Assembly (NCBI GenBank): GCA_029550985.1
Contig: JAKPGH010000268.1
Location: 1-46,677, forward strand
Length of the DNA: 46,677 bases
DNA from: Bacillota bacterium
Lineage (GTDB): Bacteria > Bacillota > Clostridia > Oscillospirales > Ruminococcaceae
Direction: 5' to 3'
Part shown: positions 8,106 to 15,622 of the stretch, one piece after another
Layout: each line of letters begins with the position of its first letter
Numbering within the stretch: the stretch's first letter is position 1
Translations under genes and position numbers: made by a program
The notes under the pieces: model-generated
What the model saw: only the letters and a program-made list of their open reading frames with translations
Databases searched by the model: none
Told to the model about the DNA's origin: nothing

Positions 8106-9064
8106 AGTGGTCGTTGATGGCTTTTATCATCGGTTTTCTCATGGACCTCCTCATTGGAGACCCCCACGGATTCCCGCATCCGGTTGTATTCATTGGCAGG
8201 GAAATAACCTGGCTGGAGCGGGGATTGCGCCGGATTTTCCCCAAATCCCCTGGGGGAGAAAAAGCAGCTGGCGGGCTTTTATGGCTGGTTGTGGTTTTCA
8301 CTTCCACCGGCATCCCGCTTTTGTTGCTGTGGATTTGCCACCGCATCAGCCCATGGCTCCGGCTGGCGGTGGAGAGTGTGATGTGTTGGCAGATTCTCGC
8401 CGTCAAGTCGCTGCGGGACGAGAGCATGAGGGTTTATGACGCGCTGGAAAGCGGCGACATAGAAAAGTCCAGACACGCGGTTTCCCAAATTGTGGGCAGA
8501 GACACCGCGGCATTGGACGATGCGGCCGTCACCCGCGCGGCGGTGGAAACCGTCGCGGAGAACACGTCGGACGGCATAGTGGCGCCCCTGCTGTACTTGG
8601 CCATTGGCGGCGTGCCGCTGGGGTTTTGTTACAAGGCGGTCAACACCATGGATTCCATGCTGGGATATACAGAAGCGCCCTACCGGCATATTGGTTTTGT
8701 GCCGGCAAAAGCGGATGATGTGGCAAACTTTCTTCCATCGCGGCTTGCCGCCCTGCTGATGCTGGCGGCGGGATGGCTCCTCCGCATGGATGTCCAAAAC
8801 GGGTGGCGGATTTTTCGCAGGGACCGGCTCCGCCATGCCAGCCCCAATGCGGCCCACACCGAGTCGGTCTGTGCCGGGCTTCTCGGCTTGCGGCTGGCGG
8901 GGGATTCCTGGTATCACGGGGTACTCCACAAAAAGGAGTTTATCGGGGACCCCCTGCGGGAAATCGAGCACCAGGATATTCCCCGCGCCTGCCGCCTTTC
9001 CTATGCAACGGCATTCCTCGCCTTCGCGCTGTGCTGTGTCATAAAGATGCTATTCCTGCTCTAA
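8102..9064 (+). CDS. cbiB: Adenosylcobinamide-phosphate synthase CbiB
   Basis: 320 aa, full length for the CbiB/CobD(aerobic) family of integral membrane proteins. Recognised by the opening DLLIGDPHGFPHPVVFIG block, by AVSQIVGRDTAALD (~residues 120-135), by VETVAENTSDGIVAPLLY (~145-162) and by GFCYKAVNTMDSMLGY (~175-190). It joins the aminopropanol (phosphate) arm to adenosylcobyric acid, giving adenosylcobinamide (phosphate). Followed after 12 bp by cobD, which makes that arm, and then by cbiP, which makes the acid. The three form one B12-riboswitch-controlled operon for late corrinoid assembly. Earlier ring-building genes and cobS/cobU/cobT are not in this window. Confidence 0.95.
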   Translation: MKWSLMAFIIGFLMDLLIGDPHGFPHPVVFIGREITWLERGLRRIFPKSPGGEKAAGGLLWLVVVFTSTGIPLLLLWICHRISPWLRLAVESVMCWQILAVKSLRDESMRVYDALESGDIEKSRHAVSQIVGRDTAALDDAAVTRAAVETVAENTSDGIVAPLLYLAIGGVPLGFCYKAVNTMDSMLGYTEAPYRHIGFVPAKADDVANFLPSRLAALLMLAAGWLLRMDVQNGWRIFRRDRLRHASPNAAHTESVCAGLLGLRLAGDSWYHGVLHKKEFIGDPLREIEHQDIPRACRLSYATAFLAFALCCVIKMLFLL

Positions 9065-9076
9065 AGGAGAAGCAAC

Positions 9077-10150
9077 ATGCTGTACCAAACACAAAACCCC
9101 CACGGCGGGGACGTTTATCAGGGAGAAATCATATTGGATTATTCCGCCAACACCAACCCTTTTGGAACGCCTCAAGGGGTGTTGGACGCCATCCGGGAAG
9201 TGTTGCCCAAGGTGCACCAGTACCCCGACCCCTATTGCCGAAAGCTGGTACAGGCCGTTTCGGAGTTTGAAGCGGTGCCAAAGGAATTCATCCTTTGCGG
9301 CAGCGGAGCGGCGGAGCTGATTTATTCCTATTGTGAAGCCGTAAGCCCCAAACGGGCGGTGGAACTTGCCCCCACCTTTTCGGAATACTCCCTCGCCCTT
9401 GAGCGGGTGGGTTGCCATGTGGAACGGTTCTTTCTCAGACGGGAAAACAACTTTGACGTGGATGAAACCTTTCTGGACTATCTGGCAAAACAAAAGCCGG
9501 AAGCGGTATTCCTTTGCAATCCAAACAATCCAACCGGGAGGGTGATTTCACCTTCCTTGCTGGAACAAATCCTGTACTTTTGCAGGGAACGCAACATCCG
9601 TTTGTTTGTGGACGAGTGTTTTCTGGACCTTGCCGACGGCGGTGCAAGCCTGAAAAGCTATTTAACAGATTACCCGCAGCTTTTACTGTTAAAAGCGTTT
9701 ACCAAAAGTTACGGGATGGCGGGGATGCGCCTGGGCTATTGTCTCTGCTCGGACTATCAACTGCTGGCAAAGATGGCAAAGGGTGTGCAGCCTTGGAATG
9801 TGTCTTTGCTGGCGCAGGCGGCCGGGGTGGCGGCGTTGCAGGAAAGAGAGTTTTTGGAAAGAACCAGACAACTGATTCCAATCGAGCGCCAATGGCTGAA
9901 AGAGCAGCTGGAAGCGCTGGGGTTTTGGGTGTGCCCATCCCATGCCAATTATCTGCTGTTCTTTGGGAGGGAAGGCCTGCACGCCGCGTTGCGACAACAC
10001 GGTATTGCCATTCGCAACTGCGAAAACTTCCACGGTCTGACATCCGGATGGTATCGAATTGCCGTGCGGCTTCGCGGGGAAAACGAAAGGCTCATTGCGG
10101 CCATCAAACTGGTGTGCGGGAAGGAGCAATCATGGCGAAAAATATTATGA
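9077..10150 (+). CDS. cobD: L-threonine-O-3-phosphate decarboxylase CobD (PLP enzyme)
   Basis: 357 aa, fold-type I PLP enzyme related to histidinol-phosphate aminotransferase. Visible motifs: LDYSANTNPFG at the N-terminus, FLCNPNNPTGR (~residues 151-161), FVDECFLDL, and the PLP lysine ~210 in KAFTKSYGMAGMRLGY. In the B12 context this is the decarboxylase that supplies (R)-1-aminopropan-2-ol phosphate, not a histidine-pathway aminotransferase. Ribosome site AGGAGAAG precedes the ATG. Its 3' end overlaps cbiP by 19 bp. Sequence alone would allow HisC; the operon decides. Confidence 0.92.
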   Translation: MLYQTQNPHGGDVYQGEIILDYSANTNPFGTPQGVLDAIREVLPKVHQYPDPYCRKLVQAVSEFEAVPKEFILCGSGAAELIYSYCEAVSPKRAVELAPTFSEYSLALERVGCHVERFFLRRENNFDVDETFLDYLAKQKPEAVFLCNPNNPTGRVISPSLLEQILYFCRERNIRLFVDECFLDLADGGASLKSYLTDYPQLLLLKAFTKSYGMAGMRLGYCLCSDYQLLAKMAKGVQPWNVSLLAQAAGVAALQEREFLERTRQLIPIERQWLKEQLEALGFWVCPSHANYLLFFGREGLHAALRQHGIAIRNCENFHGLTSGWYRIAVRLRGENERLIAAIKLVCGKEQSWRKIL

Positions 10151-11595
10151 TTCAGGGGACCATGTCCAACGCTGGCAAAAGCCTGCTTGTGGCGGGGCTC
10201 TGCCGCATTTTCAAGCAGGACGGTTATCGGGTCGCTCCCTTCAAAAGCCAAAACATGGCGCTTAACTCCTTTATCACCCGGGACGGCGGGGAAATGGGGC
10301 GGGCGCAGGTGGTCCAGGCGGAAGCAGCTGGAATCACACCGGATGTTCGAATGAATCCCATTTTGCTCAAGCCCACCACCGACATCGGCAGCCAGGTGAT
10401 TGTCAACGGTCGGGTGCAGGGCAATATGGGAGCCATGGAGTATTCCCGCAGGAAAAAAGAGTATCTCCCCGCCGTGCTGGAGGCGTACCGCAGCCTGGCG
10501 GCCGAATACGACATCATCGTCATTGAAGGCGCCGGCAGTCCCGCGGAAATTAATCTCAGACAGGATGACATTGTAAACATGGGATTTGCCAATCTGGTGG
10601 ATGCTCCGGTGCTGCTGGTGGGGGACATCGACCGGGGAGGGGTGTTCGCCCAGCTGTACGGCACCATTTCGCTGTTGGAACCGGAAGAGCGCCGGCGCAT
10701 CAAAGGAACCGTCGTCAACAAGTTTCGGGGAGACCGAAGTATCCTGGAGCCCGGTCTGAGAACGTTGGAAGAACTGTGTGGCGTTCCTGTCGTCGGCGTT
10801 GTCCCCTACATCCATGTGGATATTGACGACGAAGACAGCCTCACCGAGCGGTTTGACAGAACCTCTGCCCGCAAACTGATTGATATTGCCGTCATTCGCT
10901 TGCCCTACATTTCCAACTTTACCGATTTCAGCCCCTTTGAGCGCTATAACAACGTTTCCCTGCGGTACGTGAACCATGTGGAGGACCTTCATCAGCCGGA
11001 TATGATGATTCTGCCGGGCACCAAAAGCACCATTTCCGACCTTCTGTGGCTTCGTCAATGCGGGTTGGAGGCCGCCGTTCAAAAGGCAGCCGCCTCCGGG
11101 ACACTGGTGTTCGGCGTATGCGGCGGCTTGCAGATGCTGGGGCGCAAGATTTCCGACCCCCAACAGGTGGAGGCTGCGGGCATTGCCGAAATTCACGGCA
11201 TGGGCCTGTTGGAGATGGACACCATCTTCCGCCCGGAAAAGGTGCAGACCCAGACCAAAGGGGTATTCGAGGGCATCGACGGTCTGCTGGCGGACCTCAA
11301 CGGAAAACACTACGAGGGATACGAGATTCACATGGGCCGCAGCAAAGAAAAACTGCCCGCCCTGGTGGGGGCAGGCAATGTGTACGGCACCTATATTCAC
11401 GGCATTTTTGATACCCTTGATGTCTGTGATACGATTTTAAAAGCGCTCTGCCGCCAAAGGGGCATCGACTTTAGCTTGTTGGAATCTTTTGACAGGCGGG
11501 AATACAAGAATCGCCAGTATGATTTACTGGCCGACGCGGTGCGACGCAGCCTGGATATGGATTTTATTTACCGCGTCCTGAACCGGAAGGTTTGA
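10132..11595 (+). CDS. cbiP: Cobyric acid synthase CbiP/CobQ
   Basis: 487 aa. Start ATG 10132 has AAGGAG 5 nt upstream and gives the family N-terminus AKNIMIQGTMSNAGKS; the longer open frame upstream is only antiparallel overlap with cobD. N-terminal dethiobiotin-synthetase-like ATP domain (NAGKS loop, KSQNMALNS, IVIEGAGSPAEINL), then a class I glutamine amidotransferase domain with the nucleophile Cys in FGVCGGLQMLG and the GYEIHMGRS His region. It amidates carboxylates b, d, e and g of adenosylcobyrinic a,c-diamide using glutamine. Last gene of the riboswitch-controlled unit. Confidence 0.96.
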   Translation: MAKNIMIQGTMSNAGKSLLVAGLCRIFKQDGYRVAPFKSQNMALNSFITRDGGEMGRAQVVQAEAAGITPDVRMNPILLKPTTDIGSQVIVNGRVQGNMGAMEYSRRKKEYLPAVLEAYRSLAAEYDIIVIEGAGSPAEINLRQDDIVNMGFANLVDAPVLLVGDIDRGGVFAQLYGTISLLEPEERRRIKGTVVNKFRGDRSILEPGLRTLEELCGVPVVGVVPYIHVDIDDEDSLTERFDRTSARKLIDIAVIRLPYISNFTDFSPFERYNNVSLRYVNHVEDLHQPDMMILPGTKSTISDLLWLRQCGLEAAVQKAAASGTLVFGVCGGLQMLGRKISDPQQVEAAGIAEIHGMGLLEMDTIFRPEKVQTQTKGVFEGIDGLLADLNGKHYEGYEIHMGRSKEKLPALVGAGNVYGTYIHGIFDTLDVCDTILKALCRQRGIDFSLLESFDRREYKNRQYDLLADAVRRSLDMDFIYRVLNRKV

Positions 11596-11636
11596 AGTGG
11601 ACAAGCAACATCCATACCCGGAGATGGGTAAAAAGA

Positions 11637-12539
11637 TTATACTCCTTCTCCGTTAAACTCTGGGATAAAGCTTTCCAACGCGGTTTCCCCTTCCTGGATA
11701 AATCCGTTTTCCACTCCGATTGCTATGGCATAATCCATAAGCTCGTCGTATTCTTCTTCCGTTATCCTTCTGTTGAGCTCCGGATATGCCGTATGCTTAA
11801 TCACCGGAGTGTATTGATTCATGATGCTGATATAAATTTTATCTCCATAAGTTTCATACAGGTATTGGATGATTCTTTTCGAATCCTCCAGGTAGCCCGG
11901 CAAGGTAAGGTGCCGGACGATGACGCCTTTTTGCATCATGCCCCGTTCGTCAAAGACTGGTCTCGGTTGCTGCCGCACCATTTCTTCTATGGCCTTTGCC
12001 GCAACCGCAAAATAGTCCTTGCAGCGAGAGTACTTTGCCGCCGGCTCCGGCGACCTATACTTCAAATCGGGCAGATAAATATCCACGTACCCTTCCAAAA
12101 GCTTTAAGGTTTCCGCCTTCTCATAACCGCTGCAGTTGTATACAATGGGCAGGCGTAGCCCTTTGCTGCGGGCAATGGTTAGAGCCTCCATTATCTGCGG
12201 GACATAGTGGCTCGGAGTCACCAGATTGATATTATTGGCCCTCTTGTCCTGCAGTTCCAGAAAAATCTCCGCCAGCCGCCCAATGGTAATTTGCTTTCCG
12301 GCCAGACCTTTTGCGATATGGTGATTTTGGCAGTATACGCAGCCCAGCGCGCAACCGGAAAAGAATACAGTCCCCGAGCCTTCTTCACCGGACAGACAGG
12401 GCTCCTCCCACATGTGGAGCGCCGCCCTTGCCACCACCAATGCGTCGGTGGCTTTGCAGTATCCTGTTTGACCCGCCGTTCGGTCCACATGACATTCCCT
12501 GGGGCAGAGAACGCAGTCTTTTAAAATGGAATAATCCAT
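11637..12539 (-). CDS. PflX-type radical SAM protein (pyruvate formate-lyase-activase homologue)
   Basis: 300 aa. I chose ATG 12539, which follows GAGGAAG; an in-frame GTG 12557 lacks a site. It belongs to the COG1313 radical SAM group related to PflA: an N-terminal Cys cluster (Cys9, 12, 16 and 28), then the CX3CX2C radical SAM motif at Cys63, Cys67 and Cys70 (GCALGCVYCQNH), with a NINLVTPSHY strand and YNCSGYE after it. Its substrate is not known; homologues are presumed to activate glycyl radical or modify other proteins. It faces the B12 operon tail-to-tail (41 bp) and is divergent from feoAB. Both neighbours concern metal cofactors, but a link is speculative. It is carried by the cwlJ element. 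Confidence 0.85.
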   Translation of the reverse strand: MDYSILKDCVLCPRECHVDRTAGQTGYCKATDALVVARAALHMWEEPCLSGEEGSGTVFFSGCALGCVYCQNHHIAKGLAGKQITIGRLAEIFLELQDKRANNINLVTPSHYVPQIMEALTIARSKGLRLPIVYNCSGYEKAETLKLLEGYVDIYLPDLKYRSPEPAAKYSRCKDYFAVAAKAIEEMVRQQPRPVFDERGMMQKGVIVRHLTLPGYLEDSKRIIQYLYETYGDKIYISIMNQYTPVIKHTAYPELNRRITEEEYDELMDYAIAIGVENGFIQEGETALESFIPEFNGEGV

Positions 12540-12573
12540 CCTTCTTCCTCGTTTCACAGCTCTTGATAGTAAG

Positions 12574-12587
12574 TGAAGTTTACTTCA
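12574..12587. promoter_or_regulatory. Short palindrome upstream of the radical SAM gene
   Basis: TGAAGT-TT-ACTTCA, 35 bp before the chosen start of the divergent pflX-like gene. It has the size of a small dimeric-regulator operator. No regulator can be assigned. Confidence 0.3.
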
Positions 12588-12621
12588 TTCGGTAGCCCAT
12601 ACGATCATACATCTTTCCGGC

Positions 12622-12659
12622 AGGTGAAACAAGCCCCGCTTGCTTCACTTGTCTTTTTT
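12622..12659 (+). terminator. Rightward terminator upstream of feoAB
   Basis: A 12-bp imperfect stem (12622-12633 with 12639-12650), CCCCG loop, then GTCTTTTTTG. No plus-strand gene lies within 1 kb upstream, so it probably blocks readthrough into feoAB, whose own promoter is downstream. Confidence 0.7.
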
Positions 12660-12835
12660 GCGGTTCTATATATGGCGTGATACGACAGATGATTGCCTTG
12701 CCTGGGCCCGGTGTTCACTGGGGCAACATTTCTTGTCGTAGGTTATTTGTTCAAATTTTAACTAAATAAAATGAAATGGGTCTGTCAGTCATTGACAAAA
12801 AACCAAATGGCGTCACCTAAAATGTACGACATTTG

Positions 12836-12864
12836 TTGACAAATTCTCCGAGTTAGCATAGACT
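12836..12864 (+). promoter_or_regulatory. Promoter of feoAB
   Basis: TTGACA (12836-12841), 17-bp spacer, TAGACT (12859-12864), ~65 bp before the start codon. A second TTGACA ~40 bp upstream has poorer spacing to TAAAAT. No clear Fur or DtxR box was recognised. Confidence 0.6.
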
Positions 12865-12929
12865 AATTTTCGCTGGGTACTATCGGAAAGCACTATAGGA
12901 CGTTGCCAAGTAGTGGAAGAGGGTTGAAT

Positions 12930-15266
12930 ATGACACTCAAAGAGATGGAAATTGGCAAGACATCGGTCATCACCAAAGTCGGCGGGGAAGGTGCTTTGCG
13001 CCAGCACCTGCTGGATATGGGGGTCATTCCGGGGGCGGAGGTTACCGTCGTCAAATACGCGCCCATGGGGGATCCCATGGAGGTGCTCATCCACGGATAT
13101 GTGTTGACGCTGCGGCTGGACGATGCGGAGAAAATCGAAGTGGAGCCGGTAGCGGAGCGCGCCGAGAAAACCGATAAGAAGCGGCCGGCCGGCAAGACGG
13201 TTCATCCCAGTCTTGGGGAGGGCGGAAAGTTTCATCCCAAGGGCAGCGGCGACCCGTTGCCGGAAGGAACAACCCTGACATTTGCCCTGGTGGGCAATCA
13301 GAACTGCGGCAAAACCACCCTGTTCAACCAGCTGACAGGCGCCAATCAGCACGTGGGCAATTTCCCCGGCGTCACCGTCGACCGCAAAGACGGCGTCATC
13401 AAAGGGTACCCCAACACCCTGGTCACCGACCTTCCAGGCATTTACTCCATGTCGCCCTACAGCAACGAAGAGATCGTATCCCGCAATTTCGTATTGAGTG
13501 AAAAGCCGAAAGCCATTATCAACATCGTGGACGCCACCAACATCGAGCGCAATTTGTACCTCACCATGCAGCTGTTGGAAATGAACGTCCCTATGGTGGT
13601 TGCCCTCAACATGATGGACGAAGTGAGGGCCAACGGCGGAACCATCGACGTCAACGCCATGGAGGCGATGCTGGGCGTTCCCGTCGTGCCCATTTCTGCT
13701 GCCAAAAACCAGGGAATCCACGAGCTGGTGGAACACGCCGTCCATGTGGCCTATTATCAGGAAAAGCCTTTGCGCCAGGATTTCTGTGACGAAAACGAGC
13801 AGGGAGGCGCCGTTCACCGCTGCCTGCACAGCATCTACCACCTCATCGAAGACCATGCCCAAAGTGCCGGGCTTCCTGCCCGTTTTGCCGCAAGCAAGGT
13901 GGTTGAGGGGGATGCTCTAATCCTGACACAGCTCATGCTGGATGAAAACGAAAAGGAGACCATCGAGCACATCGTCTCCCAGATGGAAAAGGAACGGGGA
14001 CTTGACCGAAGCGCGGCCATTGCCGACATGCGGTACGCTTTCATCCGAAGAGTGTGCGACCTCTGCGTGACAAAGCCTCAGAAAAGCAAAGAAAGCATAC
14101 GGAGCGAAAAAATCGACCGGATTCTGACCGGCAAGTGGCTGGCCATACCAATCTTTATTTTGATTATGGCGGTCACCTTCTGGCTTACCTTCGACGTGGT
14201 CGGCGGCACGCTGCAGGGCTGGCTGGAAGTTGGAATCGATGCCCTTACCAACCTCACCGACCGTGCCCTGACGGCAGCCGGCGTCAACAATGTGATTCAC
14301 GGCCTTATCATTGACGGCATTTTTACAGGCGTTGGAACCGTTTTGACTTTTCTTCCCATTATTGTCACGCTGTTTTTCTTCCTTTCCCTGCTGGAGGACA
14401 GCGGCTACATCGCCCGGGTCGCCTTTTTCATGGACAAGCTGCTTCGCAAAATCGGGCTTTCCGGGCGGAGCATCGTACCCTTACTGATTGGATTTGGCTG
14501 TACCGTTCCAGCCGTCATGTCCACCCGCACCCTGCCCAGCGAGCGTGACCGAAAAATGACCATTTTGCTGACGCCGTTTATGAGTTGCACGGCAAAATTG
14601 CCCATTTATGCGTTTTTTGTGGACGCTTTCTTTCCGCAATACAAGGCGCTGATTATGAGCGGCCTTTACTTTCTGGGGATTCTGGTGGGCATCCTGGTTG
14701 CGCTGCTCTTTAAGGGCACCTTGTTTAAGGGCGAGGCGGTGCCCTTCGTGATGGAATTGCCCAATTACCGTATGCCGAGCCCTCGAAATGTGGGGCAGCT
14801 TCTCTGGGAAAAGGCAAAGGACTTTTTGCAGAGAGCCTTTACCATCATTTTTCTCGCAACCATCGTCATTTGGCTTCTCCAGAGCTTTGACCCCCATTTC
14901 AATCTGGTGGGGAATCAGCAGGACAGCATTCTCGCCATGGTCGCCGGGTGGTTTACGCCGATGATGAGGCCTCTTGGCCTTGGGGACTGGAGAATCTGTA
15001 CCTCCCTCATCAGCGGATTTTTGGCGAAGGAAAACGTGGTGTCCACCTTTGAAATTCTGTTTGGTCAGAACGTAGACGCCGTCATGACCTCCGCCGCCGC
15101 GGCGTCGCTTTTGACCTTCTCCCTGCTCTACACTCCCTGTGTCGCGGCCATTGCCTCCATCAAAAGGGAGTTGGGCAAAATGTGGGCTTTCGGGGTCGTG
15201 GTTTGGCAGTGCTTTATTGCCTGGTGTGCCGATTTCGCCGTGCACTTTGTGGTGTCGCTGTTTTAA
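12930..15266 (+). CDS. feoAB: FeoA-FeoB fusion, ferrous iron transporter
   Basis: 778 aa, ATG 12930 with GGAAGAGGG 6 nt upstream. Residues 1-75 are a complete FeoA SH3-like domain (LRQHLLDMGVIPGAEVTVVK), followed by a charged linker, then FeoB: G1 loop GNQNCGKTT (~residues 120-128), G3 DLPGIYSM, G4 NMMDE, the helical GDI domain, and a membrane part with Gate motifs including LIGFGCTVPAVMSTR. FeoB takes up Fe2+ under anoxic conditions; FeoA is its soluble partner. Fusion of the two is known but is the minority arrangement. A separate feoA+feoB pair lies at 26.9-29.3 kb, so this copy may differ in affinity, metal (Mn2+/Fe2+) or regulation. It is carried in the cwlJ element and ends at its own terminator. 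Confidence 0.94.
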   Translation: MTLKEMEIGKTSVITKVGGEGALRQHLLDMGVIPGAEVTVVKYAPMGDPMEVLIHGYVLTLRLDDAEKIEVEPVAERAEKTDKKRPAGKTVHPSLGEGGKFHPKGSGDPLPEGTTLTFALVGNQNCGKTTLFNQLTGANQHVGNFPGVTVDRKDGVIKGYPNTLVTDLPGIYSMSPYSNEEIVSRNFVLSEKPKAIINIVDATNIERNLYLTMQLLEMNVPMVVALNMMDEVRANGGTIDVNAMEAMLGVPVVPISAAKNQGIHELVEHAVHVAYYQEKPLRQDFCDENEQGGAVHRCLHSIYHLIEDHAQSAGLPARFAASKVVEGDALILTQLMLDENEKETIEHIVSQMEKERGLDRSAAIADMRYAFIRRVCDLCVTKPQKSKESIRSEKIDRILTGKWLAIPIFILIMAVTFWLTFDVVGGTLQGWLEVGIDALTNLTDRALTAAGVNNVIHGLIIDGIFTGVGTVLTFLPIIVTLFFFLSLLEDSGYIARVAFFMDKLLRKIGLSGRSIVPLLIGFGCTVPAVMSTRTLPSERDRKMTILLTPFMSCTAKLPIYAFFVDAFFPQYKALIMSGLYFLGILVGILVALLFKGTLFKGEAVPFVMELPNYRMPSPRNVGQLLWEKAKDFLQRAFTIIFLATIVIWLLQSFDPHFNLVGNQQDSILAMVAGWFTPMMRPLGLGDWRICTSLISGFLAKENVVSTFEILFGQNVDAVMTSAAAASLLTFSLLYTPCVAAIASIKRELGKMWAFGVVVWQCFIAWCADFAVHFVVSLF

Positions 15267-15293
15267 ACTACTTTCAGTAATGTAAAGAAATCA

Positions 15294-15322
15294 GGGTTTC
15301 CCGGTTTGGGGAAACCCTTTTT
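15294..15322 (+). terminator. Terminator of feoAB
   Basis: Perfect 9-bp GGGTTTCCC/GGGAAACCC stem (15294-15302, 15309-15317) followed by five T residues. Confidence 0.93.
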
Positions 15323-15340
15323 GTATGCCGAAAAACTTTG

Positions 15341-15370
15341 GAATAATGGCCAACCTCGACGGAATATACT
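15341..15370 (+). promoter_or_regulatory. Possible sporulation-type promoter of the 65-aa ORF
   Basis: GAATAATG (15341-15348) and GAATATACT (15362-15370), ~14 bp apart. The second box partly fits sigma-E/sigma-K -10 patterns (CATAnnnT). There is no housekeeping-type promoter in the short gap after the feoAB terminator. Tentative. Confidence 0.3.
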
Positions 15371-15388
15371 GCCCCAAGAGGTGGTGGT

Positions 15389-15586
15389 ATGCAATCCGGC
15401 ACTGAGGAGATGGTGGTACATACCCTGGGGAATCAGGCGATTCCATATCGCAAAATATTGGAATGCGGTTGCGGAGCCAGTTATGAGCGAGTCATGTCGC
15501 CGGAGGAGAGAAAACTGTATAACCAAAGTTTGGTCGCGAAAATCCTGCAAGCCCTGAACCGGAGCGAAAATGCGTTGTTCCTGTAA
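15389..15586 (+). CDS. Small protein (65 aa) beside the recombinase; candidate recombination directionality factor
   Basis: ATG 15389 with AAGAGG 7 nt upstream; 65 aa, charged, with a central ECGCGASYERVMSPEE segment and a helical C-terminus. It has its own short gap upstream (after the feoAB terminator) and a terminator overlapping its end. I do not recognise the family. Large serine recombinases need a small accessory protein to reverse from integration to excision (for example SprB of SPbeta, 58 aa, or the Skr-type factor of the C. difficile sigK element), and such genes usually sit next to the recombinase. Function is inference from size and place. Confidence 0.6.
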   Translation: MQSGTEEMVVHTLGNQAIPYRKILECGCGASYERVMSPEERKLYNQSLVAKILQALNRSENALFL

Positions 15587-15599
15587 CAGCGCATTTTTT
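15567..15599 (+). terminator. Terminator overlapping the end of the 65-aa ORF
   Basis: Stem TGCGTTGTT (15571-15579) with AACAGCGCA (15585-15593), one G-U pair, followed by six T residues. It separates the small ORF from the recombinase, so the latter would need readthrough or its own promoter. Confidence 0.8.
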
Positions 15600-15622
15600 A
15601 TCATGGAGTAAGAGGTGCTTCT

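Noticed and set aside
9514..10131. N-terminal 206-residue extension of cobyric acid synthase
   Set aside because: It overlaps cobD in another frame, has no family match, and ATG 10132 has a ribosome site and the family N-terminus.
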